Shown here piece by piece: positions 1 to 12,100 of a stretch of 64,000 bases of DNA (position 1 is its first letter; each line of letters opens with the position of its first letter). Source of the DNA: Draconibacterium mangrovi (GTDB taxonomy: Bacteria; Bacteroidota; Bacteroidia; Bacteroidales; Prolixibacteraceae); the NCBI RefSeq assembly GCF_010586825.1, contig NZ_JAAAGB010000003.1, positions 186,001 to 250,000 on the forward strand, written 5' to 3'. The position numbers and the translations under genes are program-made. The notes below the pieces were generated by a model that had not been told where the DNA came from, searched no databases, and worked only from the letters and a program-made list of their open reading frames with translations.

Positions 1-99
1 AAGAGTAAAATCATTTTCGACGGGCGAAACATTTACGATCCCGAAGAACTGGCAGAACTTGGGTTTGAATATTTTGCGATCGGTAGAAAAACAAAATAA
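1..99 (+). CDS. UDP-glucose 6-dehydrogenase, C-terminal end (partial)
   Basis: The reading frame is open from the first base to a TAA at 97-99 and gives the last 32 residues of a protein. The tail contains FDGRNIYDP followed by GFEYFAIGR, which matches the C-terminal NAD-binding end of UDP-glucose/GDP-mannose dehydrogenases. The enzyme oxidises UDP-glucose to UDP-glucuronate in the cytoplasm. Only 5 bases separate its stop from the next ATG, and that next enzyme consumes UDP-glucuronate, so the two form a two-step UDP-xylose pathway operon. The 5' part of the gene lies outside the window. Confidence 0.85.
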   Translation, partial: KSKIIFDGRNIYDPEELAELGFEYFAIGRKTK

Positions 100-104
100 A
101 CGAT

Positions 105-1055
105 ATGAAACGAATTTTGGTAACCGGAGGAGCAGGATTTGTTGGATCTCACCTTTGCGAAAGGCTGTTAAACGATGGCAATGAGGTAATTTGCCTCGAT
201 AACTATTTTACCGGCAAAAAGCAAAAGATCATTCACTTGCTTGACAATCCATACTTCGAGCTGGTACGGCACGATATTACACAGCCTTTTTACATCGAAG
301 TGGACGAAATATACAACCTGGCTTGTCCGGCGTCACCAGTTCAGTATCAGTACAATCCCATAAAAACTATCAAAACTTCGGTGATGGGTGCTGTAAATAT
401 GCTTGGTTTGGCCAAACGTATAAAAGCCAAAATTCTGCAGGCATCAACCAGCGAAGTTTATGGAGTTCCCGATGTTCATCCTCAAAACGAAGAATATTGG
501 GGACACGTTAATCCCATCGGAGTCCGCTCGTGTTACGATGAAGGGAAACGTTGTGCCGAATCGTTGTTTGTGAATTACCATGTACAGAACGACGTTTTGA
601 TCAAGATCATACGTATTTTTAATACCTATGGCCCTAAAATGGAGCCGGATGACGGACGCGTTGTTTCGAACTTTATAGTACAAGCGCTGAAAGGTAAAGA
701 CATTACCATTTTTGGCGACGGACAACAAACCCGCAGCTTTCAGTATGTAAGCGATTTGATTGAGGGAATGATTCGAATGATGAAAACCGATGATGATTTT
801 ATCGGGCCGGTAAACATTGGTAATCCGGGCGAATTTACCATGCTCGAGCTGGCCAACGAGATTCTTGATATTACCGGATCCAAATCAAAAATCGTTCATT
901 TACCATTACCACAAGACGACCCGACACAACGTCAACCGGATATTACGTTGGCTAAAGAAAAACTGGATGGCTGGGAACCTACCATTCCGCTTCGCGAAGG
1001 TTTAATAAAAACGATTGCATATTTTGAGCAACTATTGAAAGAAGAAAACCTGTAA
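105..1055 (+). CDS. UDP-glucuronate decarboxylase (UDP-xylose synthase), SDR family
   Basis: A 316-residue extended short-chain dehydrogenase. The N-terminal nucleotide-binding motif GGAGFVGSH is at residues 8-16, and the catalytic pair is Y144/K148 in the YDEGK motif. The stretch [17 protein letters not shown] is typical of UXS enzymes rather than of generic epimerases. It decarboxylates UDP-glucuronate to UDP-xylose for surface polysaccharide. Its position directly after a UDP-glucose dehydrogenase supports this substrate. Its 3' end abuts the convergent topB gene, with one base between the two stop codons and no room for a terminator. Confidence 0.9.
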   Translation: MKRILVTGGAGFVGSHLCERLLNDGNEVICLDNYFTGKKQKIIHLLDNPYFELVRHDITQPFYIEVDEIYNLACPASPVQYQYNPIKTIKTSVMGAVNMLGLAKRIKAKILQASTSEVYGVPDVHPQNEEYWGHVNPIGVRSCYDEGKRCAESLFVNYHVQNDVLIKIIRIFNTYGPKMEPDDGRVVSNFIVQALKGKDITIFGDGQQTRSFQYVSDLIEGMIRMMKTDDDFIGPVNIGNPGEFTMLELANEILDITGSKSKIVHLPLPQDDPTQRQPDITLAKEKLDGWEPTIPLREGLIKTIAYFEQLLKEENL

Positions 1056-1056
1056 T

Positions 1057-3363
1057 TTAACTCTGCAAAATCTCCAGCACCAACTCCTTTGTTAGTTTGC
1101 GTCCGGCAGCTTTTTCGCGAATGGCATCGAAGGTGAATTTAAAATCGCAGCCTTCTTTCCAGTTGCTGCAACCGTAGGCCGTTTTCCCTTTTAGTATTGT
1201 TCCGCCACACTTTGGGCATTTGGGCGTTGAATCGACGGCTTTCTTTTCTGACGAAGATTTATCCACAAACTCCACATTACAATCCGACGTGAGCTGCAAT
1301 ATACCGTCCACCTTTTTATCCCCCATTTTAAAACCTTTGAGTTTAGTGGTGGCTCCTTTTTTCAGCAAACGCTCAACCTGTTTGTCGGTGAGCTTTTTCT
1401 CCATAAAAACAAATGGCAGCCTGAAATCACAACCTTCTTTCCAACGGTTACAACCATAAGCATTTTTGCCTTTCAGCACTTTTCCTTCCGAGCACTTCGG
1501 GCAGATCATTTCATCGTTACCACCGTTAACGTCCTTTTTCCCTTTTGCCTTTTGCCTTTTACCTTTCTCCTTTTTTTCCGGTTCCGGTGCGGCCAGTTTT
1601 ACCGAGCTACGATCGCGCATCACTTCAACTACCAGATCGTAAACCATACGTTTCATATCGTAAATAAACTTCGAGGCACTGTATTCACCCTGCTCAATTT
1701 CACGCAGTCGCTTCTCCCATTGGCCGGTTAGTTCGGCCGATTTCAGCAATTCATTCTGAATGGTATCAATCAACTGAATTCCCATTTTGGTTGGGTGGAT
1801 CTGCTTCTTCTGTCGCTCGATATATTTACGCCGGAATAAAGTCTCGATAATTGCTGCACGTGTAGATGGACGACCAATACCGTTGGCTTTCATCAGGTCG
1901 CGCAGTTCATCGTCATCCACATTTTTACCGGCCGTTTCCATGGCTCGCAGTAACGTTGCTTCGGTATAATAACGCGGCGGTTTGGTTTCCTTTTCAGTAA
2001 ACGACGGTTCGTGCGGACCGTGTTCTCCTTTTTCAAATGCGGGTAAAATGGTATCGCCGTCGCCGCTCTTCGAATTTTCATCCTGAAAAACCACACGCCA
2101 TCCGGGTTGCAGAATTAGTTTTCCGGTGGCTACAAATTGCACCGTATCAACTTCTGCCTTCACCTGCGTTTTGGCCACTTTACAATCGGGGTAAAACGCG
2201 GCTAAAAAACGTCGTGCTATGGCATCGTAAACCTTTTTCTCGTTACCGCCCAGCAATTTCTCTTCCCCTGTAGGAATAATGGCATGGTGATCGGTAACCT
2301 TTTTATCGTTAAAAACTTTTGTCGATTTTCGGATTTTCTTTGCCAGCAGGGGCTGCGCCAGCTCGCTATAACTTTTTAGTCCCTTTAAAATTCCGGGAAT
2401 TTTTGGGTACTGATCGTTGGGCAAAAAAGTAGTATCAACACGCGGATAGGTAACCACTTTCATTTCGTACAAACGTTGCACGGTTTTCAGCGTTTCATCT
2501 GCAGTTAATCCAAAACGGGTGTTACAATGAACCTGTAAACTGGTGAGGTCGAAAAGTTTTGGCGCATATTCCTGTCCGTCTTTCTTTTCAACGTCGGTAA
2601 TGTAAAGGTCCTTACCCAACACCTGATTCAGCAGTTTTTCACCGTCTTCTTTTTTGAAAAACTTTCCTTCGGTATTGCTAAAAACCGTATCGCGATAGGT
2701 AGTTTGCAACTCCCAGTATGGTTCCGGTTTAAAATTCTCGATTTCGTAATGGCGCGTTACCAGCATCGCAAGTGTTGGCGTTTGCACCCGCCCGATAGAC
2801 AAAACCTGCTTGTAACCACCGTATTTCATGGTGTATAAACGTGTGGCGTTCATTCCCAGCAACCAGTCGCCAATAGCCCGTGAGCTTCCGGCGTAATACA
2901 GGTTATCAAATTTTTCGGCCGGTACCAGCTTCTGAAATCCGGTTTTAATGGCTTCGTTCGTCAACGATGAAATCCACAAACGTTTCACTTCGCCTTTGTA
3001 ACCAGCCTCTTTCATCACCCAGCGCTGAATAAGTTCTCCTTCCTGGCCGGCATCACCACAGTTAATCACCTGTTCGGCTTTATCCAATAAGCTTTTAATG
3101 GTATTAAATTGTTTGGTTACTCCGCCATCGCCTGTCATCACTTTGGTTTCGAAGCGTTTCGGCAACATGGGTAGTGTCTGCAGATCCCAGCGTTTCCACT
3201 TCGCATCGTAGTCCTCGGGCGGCCACAAGGTACAAAAATGGCCAAAGGTCCAGGTTACCTGGTAACCATTTCCTTCGTAATAACCATCTCTTCGCGAACC
3301 TGCCCCAATCACCTGGGCAATTTCTTTGGCAACACTTGGTTTCTCTGCAATACAAACAATCAT
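1057..3363 (-). CDS. topB: DNA topoisomerase III
   Basis: A 768-residue type IA topoisomerase that relaxes or decatenates DNA through a 5'-phosphotyrosine intermediate. The Toprim domain starts at the N-terminus (EKPS near residue 7, DAGQEGEL at 104-111). The catalytic tyrosine is Y306 in VVTYPRVDTT. A lysine-rich linker near residue 600 leads to two C-terminal zinc-ribbon units, each beginning CPKC and containing YGCxxWKEGC. The gene is convergent with the UDP-sugar operon. On the minus strand a TATATTTG box (3372-3379) lies just upstream of the start. The start is well supported because the family begins MxVCIAEKPS. Confidence 0.95.
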   Translation of the reverse strand: MIVCIAEKPSVAKEIAQVIGAGSRRDGYYEGNGYQVTWTFGHFCTLWPPEDYDAKWKRWDLQTLPMLPKRFETKVMTGDGGVTKQFNTIKSLLDKAEQVINCGDAGQEGELIQRWVMKEAGYKGEVKRLWISSLTNEAIKTGFQKLVPAEKFDNLYYAGSSRAIGDWLLGMNATRLYTMKYGGYKQVLSIGRVQTPTLAMLVTRHYEIENFKPEPYWELQTTYRDTVFSNTEGKFFKKEDGEKLLNQVLGKDLYITDVEKKDGQEYAPKLFDLTSLQVHCNTRFGLTADETLKTVQRLYEMKVVTYPRVDTTFLPNDQYPKIPGILKGLKSYSELAQPLLAKKIRKSTKVFNDKKVTDHHAIIPTGEEKLLGGNEKKVYDAIARRFLAAFYPDCKVAKTQVKAEVDTVQFVATGKLILQPGWRVVFQDENSKSGDGDTILPAFEKGEHGPHEPSFTEKETKPPRYYTEATLLRAMETAGKNVDDDELRDLMKANGIGRPSTRAAIIETLFRRKYIERQKKQIHPTKMGIQLIDTIQNELLKSAELTGQWEKRLREIEQGEYSASKFIYDMKRMVYDLVVEVMRDRSSVKLAAPEPEKKEKGKRQKAKGKKDVNGGNDEMICPKCSEGKVLKGKNAYGCNRWKEGCDFRLPFVFMEKKLTDKQVERLLKKGATTKLKGFKMGDKKVDGILQLTSDCNVEFVDKSSSEKKAVDSTPKCPKCGGTILKGKTAYGCSNWKEGCDFKFTFDAIREKAAGRKLTKELVLEILQS

Positions 3364-3371
3364 AAGTGCTG

Positions 3372-3379
3372 CAAATATA
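3372..3379 (-). promoter_or_regulatory. Candidate -7 promoter box of topB
   Basis: Read on the minus strand this is TATATTTG, an exact match to the Bacteroidota TAnnTTTG -7 consensus, 9 bases upstream of the topB ATG. I see no clear TTG at the -33 position, so the promoter is a candidate only. Confidence 0.4.
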
Positions 3380-3415
3380 CAAGGAATGATGTGGGATGAA
3401 AAAGGGAGTTATTAA

Positions 3416-3659
3416 CAAGCTTTTAAGAAAGATTGATTTTTAGATTGATGGAGATTGAAGAAGATTGAGCACTGAGACAAGGAGATTGTGAGAACGTGAG
3501 ATAGAGAGAACTGAGAATGAAAACTGCGACTGCAACTTTTTCCTCTCTGTGAAACTCCATATCTTCTCTGTGCAACTCTGCGGTAAAATAGTTTAAAAAC
3601 TGTGACTGAAATCAACGACTGAAAACTTGTAACTCGCAGCTAGTAACTTGGAACTCTTC
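3416..3659 (-). repeat. Modular dispersed intergenic repeat, copy 1
   Basis: No gene is seen in this 244-bp gap. Read on the minus strand it holds, in order, an AGTTACTAGCTGCGAGTTAC-like box, a core of the ACCGCAGAGTTGCACAGAGA type continuing into GGAGTTTCACAGAG, CAGTCGCAGT-type repeats, and a tail of CAATCT units. The same modules recur at 33.4, 37.4 and 42.3 kb. It lies just downstream of the thioredoxin-like gene, in the same orientation. Confidence 0.75.
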
Positions 3660-4244
3660 TCACCATACCAAATCACAGGCATCAGCGGGCATCCAGTGTT
3701 TTTCTTTGCCATCCCATTTTACATTGCAACCAATCGGGTTGGTAACCGGAACAGAAATCGTTTTTCCACTGGTCAGTTCTTCCAAAGCATTCGCCAAATC
3801 GTTTACCGTAATTTTTGAGGCATCGCGCGGACTGTCAACTCCCCTTCCGGTATAAACAAGCTCGCGCTTTTCGTTAAATACATAAAAATGAGGTGTTCGC
3901 AGTGCACCGTAAGCCAATGCCACTTCCTGCGATTCATCATACAAATACTTCCACGGAAACTGGTGTTCCTTCATGCGCGCTACCATGTGGTCAAAATCAT
4001 CCTCTTCGTAGGTATTTTTGCTGTTCGCGTTAATTCCGACAAACTCAACACCCAGCGGTTTAAACCGTTCAGCTGTTTTTCGGGTTACTTCGTCGCTGTT
4101 TATTACATAAGGGCAGTGATTGCAGGTAAAAAACACCACCAGATATTTCGAATCTTTAAAACTTTCCAATGAATAGCTGTTCCCGTCGGTTGCCGGAAGA
4201 TCAAAACCGATTGCCTTTTTTCCTATTTCAAGTGTAAATGCCAT
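3660..4244 (-). CDS. Thioredoxin-like (AhpC/TSA) family protein
   Basis: A 194-residue cytoplasmic thioredoxin-fold protein with no signal peptide. The redox motif is C41-N-H-C44-P within [10 protein letters not shown], and the N-terminal segment (GFDLPATDG) is the usual AhpC/TSA-type beta strand leading into it. A later GVDSPRD and a cis-Pro-like RTPHFYVF support the thioredoxin/peroxiredoxin-like class. The CNHC active site marks the family annotated as thioredoxin family protein in Bacteroidota. The likely role is thiol-disulfide exchange or peroxide reduction; the substrate cannot be read from sequence. It is a single gene with a repeat block behind it. Confidence 0.8.
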   Translation of the reverse strand: MAFTLEIGKKAIGFDLPATDGNSYSLESFKDSKYLVVFFTCNHCPYVINSDEVTRKTAERFKPLGVEFVGINANSKNTYEEDDFDHMVARMKEHQFPWKYLYDESQEVALAYGALRTPHFYVFNEKRELVYTGRGVDSPRDASKITVNDLANALEELTSGKTISVPVTNPIGCNVKWDGKEKHWMPADACDLVW

Positions 4245-4310
4245 AATTGTATTTCCTTTTACTACATAAAGAATTTCTACCTAAAATTGTTTAATCGCTG
4301 GATTGTTTTA

Positions 4311-4365
4311 CCCTCAACCTCTAAAGGAGAGTATGACCAAGTCCCCTTTACAGGATTTAGGGATT
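4311..4365. repeat. Degenerate CCCTAAA/TTTAGGG-type intergenic repeat
   Basis: The segment contains CCTCTAAAGGAGA and, about 15 bases later, GTCCCCTTTA followed by GGATTTAGGGAT. The two halves are partly inverted (CTAAAGGAG against CCCCTTTA). This resembles a short repeat seen between genes in many Bacteroidota, here in a decayed form. It lies upstream of the ligA promoter and is not coding. Confidence 0.45.
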
Positions 4366-4385
4366 AATCGAAATTTGGCATGTAA

Positions 4386-6464
<2,079 letters not shown>

Positions 6465-6521
6465 TTTATCTTTTTTTATGACGCAAAAATTACAATTACA
6501 GCTAAATACGCCGCTTTTAAT

Positions 6522-7097
6522 ATGACAAAAACAATTCTTCTTTTATCGATAACACTCCTCTTATCAGTCGCTGTCAGCGCTCAGAACATTATTGAGTGGT
6601 CGGCCGACTATCAACTTCAAAAAAGCGATTTTCAGGCCAAAGCGCCCAACAGCGGACAAATGCAAACAGCCTCAGGAAGTTTTTCTGTGGAATACGAAAC
6701 AGGCGGTCTGAACCTGGTAATGAACCGTAACATGAATGAAAGTGTATCGTGCCACTTTCAAAAAGACGCTTCGTACATTGACGACGGGACGGAGGAAGCA
6801 ACAGCCCGTTTATTACGTTACGAGCAACTGATTTTTAACCTTTATGAAATTCAGGCGCGAAATATCCGCAAAAAGTTTTTCGAAGAACGCAAAACGATGC
6901 TAACTAAAGGCCCCTCGGAACTGCACCTACAGGCATATGCCGAGCATGCAAAACTGCTTTCGCGGGTGGAAAGCGATACATTTAACGGTACGCTTGATTC
7001 GGAAATTGATAAGTGGATGAAGTGGTCGCTGGAAGAGCTGGATAAACTGGGTGACTTTTGCAAAACCTGTAATCCAAAAAAGAAGAATAGAAAATAA
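6522..7097 (+). CDS. Hypothetical exported protein
   Basis: A 191-residue protein with a clear signal peptide (hydrophobic residues 5-16, then SVSAQ). The mature part begins IIEWSADYQLQKSDFQAKAP, a W-x-DF pattern found in several uncharacterised exported Bacteroidota proteins. The C-terminal half is charged and helical and contains a CKTC pair before a lysine-rich end. I cannot assign a function. It lies 57 bases after ligA and 11 bases before the next gene, so it may belong to the run that leads to dapA. Confidence 0.6.
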   Translation: MTKTILLLSITLLLSVAVSAQNIIEWSADYQLQKSDFQAKAPNSGQMQTASGSFSVEYETGGLNLVMNRNMNESVSCHFQKDASYIDDGTEEATARLLRYEQLIFNLYEIQARNIRKKFFEERKTMLTKGPSELHLQAYAEHAKLLSRVESDTFNGTLDSEIDKWMKWSLEELDKLGDFCKTCNPKKKNRK

Positions 7098-7108
7098 GAC
7101 ACTGCATT

Positions 7109-7627
7109 ATGGGATTGAAAGAAAAATATGCCTATCGAAAACTCCGGAAGCTGGTGGCTGCACAGAAACGCACTCCGGTGATTCCTAATCTTGCTTTACA
7201 TTCGAAAGTAGGTGTGATTTGGCAACCATCGGAAAAACCGGCGGTGCAATACCTCCGCGATTATTTTAACCGGCATGGTGCTATTTTTCGTGATTACTGC
7301 ATATTCGACAGCGACTCGAACCCAGCCGCCGAAGCCAATTCCTTAACTGTAAACGACCTGAACTGGTGGGGAATTCCGAAACCCGAAAAAGTGGGTGACT
7401 TTATCGAAATGGAACTCGATCTTCTGCTGTGTTTGGCTGCCGAAAAAAATTATGCTGTCGATTATATAACAGCGTTATCACATGCTAAATTCAAAATTGG
7501 CAGTTCTGAAGCCGATGATTCCTACTTCGATCTGAATATTAAGATTGACCAAAATAAGGATGCAATGTTTCTGGCCAAACAACAAATTTTCTATCTTGCG
7601 CAGCTAAACAACAGTACAGATTCATGA
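7109..7627 (+). CDS. DUF6913-like hypothetical protein
   Basis: A 172-residue protein with no signal peptide. The core DLNWWGIPK and the later DLLLCLAAEKNYAVDYITALSHAKFKIG resemble the DUF6913 family of Bacteroidota, whose members often neighbour dapA or ligA. Function is unknown. Its stop overlaps the dapA start by four bases (ATGA), which indicates translational coupling with lysine/diaminopimelate synthesis. The family name is from memory of its motifs and should be treated as probable. Confidence 0.65.
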   Translation: MGLKEKYAYRKLRKLVAAQKRTPVIPNLALHSKVGVIWQPSEKPAVQYLRDYFNRHGAIFRDYCIFDSDSNPAAEANSLTVNDLNWWGIPKPEKVGDFIEMELDLLLCLAAEKNYAVDYITALSHAKFKIGSSEADDSYFDLNIKIDQNKDAMFLAKQQIFYLAQLNNSTDS

Positions 7628-8505
7628 GTCGATATTTTACAGGCGCGGGGGTAGCCTTAATAACTCCATTCACAACAAACGATCAGGTTGATTACAAAGC
7701 ACTTGAAACCATAATCGATAACCAGGTAAAAGGTGGTATGGACTATTTGGTAGCTCTTGGTACCACCGCAGAAACTGCCACACTGAGCAACGATGAAAAA
7801 GCACAGGTGGTTGAACTGGTGAAGGAAAAAGCCAATGGTTTGCCCGTTGTTGTTGGAATGGGCGGAAACGACACCCGTACCATGTGTAACCAGATCGATA
7901 ACTTTAATTTTGAAGGAATCGACGGAATTTTAGTTGTTACTCCATACTACAACAAACCTTCGCAGGAAGGAATGTACCGCCATTATCTTGAAATTGCCAA
8001 AGCCAGTCCGGTTCCGGTTATTCTTTACAATGTACCGTCGCGTACTGGTATAAATCTGGAAGCAACCACTGTAGGACGTTTGGCGGAAGCATCGGATAAA
8101 ATTGTGGCCATAAAAGAAGCGTCGGGCGAGCACTCGCAAATGACTAAGATCGGAAAATATACACCCGATGATTTTACCGTTATTTCGGGCGACGACCTGC
8201 TTGCCATTACCATTGCTGCCATTGGCGGACAAGGTGTAATTTCGGTGGCAGCAAACGCTTATCCCGAGAAAATCAGCAAAATTATGCACCTTGCTATGAA
8301 CAATGACTTTGATGGAGCAAGAAAAATTCATTTCGAACTAATTGAGATGTTCCAGCTGCTGTTCCGCGAAGGTAATCCCGGAGGAATTAAAGCGCTTATG
8401 AATATTCAGGGAACCATCGAAAATATCCTTCGTTTGCCGTTGTACAAAATCAGCGACGGACTGTACGACGAGATAAAACAGCGCCACGAACTGATAATGC
8501 GTTAA
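7624..8505 (+). CDS. dapA: 4-hydroxy-tetrahydrodipicolinate synthase
   Basis: A 293-residue TIM-barrel aldolase that condenses pyruvate with aspartate semialdehyde, the first committed step to lysine and diaminopimelate for peptidoglycan. The Schiff-base lysine is K164 (VAIKEASG), the proton relay tyrosine Y135 (ILYNVPSRTG), and the substrate-binding GTTAET motif is at 46-51. Length is normal. It overlaps the preceding gene by four bases, so the two are probably translated together. Confidence 0.95.
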   Translation: MSRYFTGAGVALITPFTTNDQVDYKALETIIDNQVKGGMDYLVALGTTAETATLSNDEKAQVVELVKEKANGLPVVVGMGGNDTRTMCNQIDNFNFEGIDGILVVTPYYNKPSQEGMYRHYLEIAKASPVPVILYNVPSRTGINLEATTVGRLAEASDKIVAIKEASGEHSQMTKIGKYTPDDFTVISGDDLLAITIAAIGGQGVISVAANAYPEKISKIMHLAMNNDFDGARKIHFELIEMFQLLFREGNPGGIKALMNIQGTIENILRLPLYKISDGLYDEIKQRHELIMR

Positions 8506-8525
8506 CAGTTTTTAAGCTCACATTT

Positions 8526-8556
8526 TTGAATCCCCTCGTAATAAATGGTACTTTTG
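8526..8556 (+). promoter_or_regulatory. Bacteroidota-type promoter (TTG, 20 bp, TACTTTTG)
   Basis: TTG at 8526-8528 and TACTTTTG at 8549-8556 are separated by exactly 20 bases, matching the two-part Bacteroidota promoter. The next ATG is 14 bases downstream of the -7 box. This is the best two-part promoter I see in the window and it separates the exported-protein gene from dapA. Confidence 0.6.
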
Positions 8557-8570
8557 CATAGCACTATATT

Positions 8571-9116
8571 ATGAAAGCTATGCGATCAGTTTTAATAGGA
8601 TTTCTATTGTTCTTTGGCCTGCAGGCTGTTGCCCAGCAAGGTTTGCAAATGGATTTTGGCGAAGTTGATTCGAGCGAAGTTCTGCTGCAACGCCAGATTG
8701 AATACTACAACCTGATTAATGGCGGGATTGATGGCAGTTACCTGATGGAGGAATTGCAACTTCCGGCTTTTGATATGAACCGGTTTTACCAAAGTCGCTA
8801 CACCCTGGCACTGGCAGCATTTCCACAATTAAATTATACCGGTTTATCGTTTCACGGATCTGATATTGTTTCCCCCTACTATTACAACGCAGAAATGCTA
8901 AGTTCTGCGGCATTCGAATTGGGCGACAAATTTGTTATTGGCGGATACAGCTACGGGGCGAACTTCATTAATTCGGCGCCACTTCCCAATCAGAATTCGA
9001 GCTATTTTGATGCCTACGGTTCTACCATGTTTATGCAATATAAGGTTTCAAAGAAATTCAAAATCGAAACCAGCATCAGCATTCAGCAAAACCGAATTGG
9101 ACCACCGGGATTTTAG
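8571..9116 (+). CDS. Hypothetical exported protein
   Basis: A 181-residue protein with a signal peptide (hydrophobic residues 6-19, cleavage probably after AVA). The mature sequence is rich in Tyr, Phe and Asn and ends in alternating beta-strand-like segments (MFMQYKVSKKFKIETSISIQ), so a small outer-membrane or surface protein is plausible. No recognisable domain. It has its own promoter and is followed by the helicase gene after 62 bases. An alternative ATG three codons later would not change the interpretation. Confidence 0.6.
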   Translation: MKAMRSVLIGFLLFFGLQAVAQQGLQMDFGEVDSSEVLLQRQIEYYNLINGGIDGSYLMEELQLPAFDMNRFYQSRYTLALAAFPQLNYTGLSFHGSDIVSPYYYNAEMLSSAAFELGDKFVIGGYSYGANFINSAPLPNQNSSYFDAYGSTMFMQYKVSKKFKIETSISIQQNRIGPPGF

Positions 9117-9178
9117 CCTTGCGTCCTCCACTCAAAATCTTATCTTTAAAAACTGAACTTTAAACTCAGATCACATAC

Positions 9179-12100
9179 ATGCTTACAGTTTACAAAGCTT
9201 CTGCCGGATCGGGAAAAACCTTTCAACTGGTGGTTGAATACCTGAAAATCATCCTGAGCAATCCGTACAACTACAAACACATTCTGGCAGTAACTTTTAC
9301 CAACAAGGCCACCAACGAAATGAAAAGCAGGATCCTTGAGCAACTGCATTTGCTGGCCATTGAGAAAGATTCTCCCTACATCGAACCACTTCAAAAAGAC
9401 AATAATTACACCGAACAATTTATCCGTCAAAGGGCTAAAGAAGTGCTCAAAAATATTCTGCACGACTACAATCGTTTTTCAATAAACACCATCGATTCGT
9501 TTACGCAGAAAGTAATCAAATCCTTTAACCGCGAGTTGGGTATATCGCCAAATTTTACGGTGGAACTCGACAACGACCTGCTTTTGCAGGAAGCTTCAGA
9601 CCGTTTGCTGGCCCGAATAAATGACGATAAAGACCTGTTAAAATGGTTGCGCGACTATAGTAAAGAAAAGATTGAAGCCAACCGTAGCCAGCGCATCGAC
9701 GACGATATACAAAATCTGGGCAAAGAGCTTTTTAAAGAATCGTTCCAGGTGTTTTTTCCTGATGAAGGAGAATCGGTTTATAACCGCGAAAACCTGAATG
9801 ATTTTGGCAAAGAACTGCGCCAGATAAAAAGACATTTTGAAAGCACGCTAAAGTCAAAAGGTGAAAATGCAGTGGCTGCCATGGAAGGACTAAATCTTGG
9901 ACCGGCAGATTTTTCAGGCGGTGCAAGCAGAAGTATCGGCAGCTTTTTTGTTAAGCTCGCCAATGGCCTTCTTCCCAACTTCACACAAACAGTGCGCAAT
10001 TGTGCTGAAGATATTGAAAAATGGAGTTCGAAAAGCAGCAAACGTCGCGATGAAATTCTGTCAGCTGCCGAAACCCGTCTGCAGCCAATGTTAATTGATA
10101 TTGTACAATATTACGATACAAACTGGACACGATACAACACCGCTCTTGCCGCTCTTAGTCAGCTTCGCATGCTCGGAATTTTAACCGATCTAAAAGTAGA
10201 AATTCAAAAAATTCAACAGGAAAAAGGTGCCTTGCAACTTTCTGACTCCAACCTTTTGCTGAGCAAAATTATCGGTCAGAGCGATTCGCCTTTTGTGTAC
10301 GAAAAAATTGGTAACTACTATAAATATTTTATGCTCGATGAGTTTCAGGACACCTCGGGCCTGCAGTGGCAGAACTTTAGGCCGCTGCTTGAAAACTCGC
10401 TGGCCGAAGGAAATGCCAACCTTATTGTGGGCGACGTAAAACAATCGATTTACCGCTGGCGTAACAGCGACTGGAGTATTTTGGCCGAGCAATTGGATGC
10501 CCAGTTTTCGCCGCAACAAAAACAGGATTTCACCCTTGAAAAAAACTGGCGAAGCGATAAAAACATCATCGCTTTTAACAATGCCATTTTTGGAGAACTA
10601 AAAACAGCTTTTGAAGATTACCTGATCGGTTCGCTTGAAAACCGGGAGGCTTACATTCAAAAGTTCGATCATATTTATTCGTCGTACCAACAGGAAGCCG
10701 GAAAATCGAATGATGAAGCAACAGGTTTCACACAAATCAATTTCCTTCCGGAAGACGACTTTGAAGAAACGGCTACCGAACAATTGGTTGAGCAGGTAAA
10801 ATACCTGCAGGATCAGGGAATCAAAGCCAAAGACATTGCCATTTTAATCCGTAAAAACAAAGAGGGCGGCCCAATTATCGAAGCCTTTTTAGCGGCTGCA
10901 AAACTCGATGAGAATAAAAAGTATAACCTTTCGGTACTGTCAAACGAATCGTTGTTTTTACATGCCTCCAAAGCAGTTTTGGTTGTGATAAGTACCATCG
11001 AGCTGTTGATCGATCCGGAAAATAAAATCACACAGGCTACCTTGTTACTCTTGTGGCAAAGCTGGCTAAAACCCGGTTTGAAAACCATGGGTATTCCGGT
11101 TCATTCAAACAATGGGCAAAGTTTGCTTGATTTTAACGATTACAGCGACTGGCACCTTCAACCCGGTTTTGACGAAGAATTCAGTGCGGAATTAGCCGGT
11201 AAACTCGAACAGGTAAAACGAAAGGTTTTGCTAACATCATTGGATGAAACAATCACGCATATTTGTTCGCTTTTTGGCTTGTTCAATTTTGAATCGGAAT
11301 TGCCATTTCTGCAAACACTGATAGATAAAGCGGGCGAATTAAAAATATCCTTATCAAACGATTTGTCGAACCTGTTGTACTGGTGGAACGAAAAAGGCAG
11401 CAACACATCAGTAAATGTAAACGAAGAAGTAAGTTCCATTCGATTGATGACCGTTCACAAATCAAAAGGGCTGGAGTTTAAAGCAGTTCTGCTCCCCTAC
11501 CTCGACTGGAAAACCAGCTGGAGTGGTACAACGGCACCTTTGCTTTGGTGCAAACCACAATCAGAACCGTTTAACAAATTTCCGTTACTACCGATCCAGG
11601 CCGGTAAACACATGGAAACATCGGAATTTGCGCCCATGTATTTCGAGGAAAAAATGAATTACTACATCGACACGCTTAATTTGGTTTATGTGGCCTTTAC
11701 GCGTGCCGCATCGGTGCTGATCGCCAATTGCCCCATGCCAAAAGAGAGCAAAAATAATTCAGGCTCGGGCAAACCAATTCATTATTTATTGCACAAAGCG
11801 CTGGCGAACCAAAGTAAGCAGGATGAATTTGCCGATTGTTTTAACGAAGAACAAGATCGTTTTGAATTTGGAAGAATTGCTAAACAGCCGCAGGAGGATG
11901 ACGAGCAGAAAGCCATTCTAATCAAAAAATACAACTTTAACGACATTTCGGATAAAATTAGTTTGCGATTGAATGGCGAAGATTTTTTAATTGAGAACGA
12001 ACAGCAACATTCAGTAAAAAACACTGGGAAAATCATTCACGATATTTTATCTGAAATTGTGTTGGCCGACGATGCCAATGCTGCTTGTTTACAGGCGCTG

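Noticed and set aside
3412-3615. Minus-strand frame of 67 codons between topB and the thioredoxin-like gene
   Set aside because: The sequence is the modular repeat, with low-complexity translation and no relatives recognised. Not a gene.
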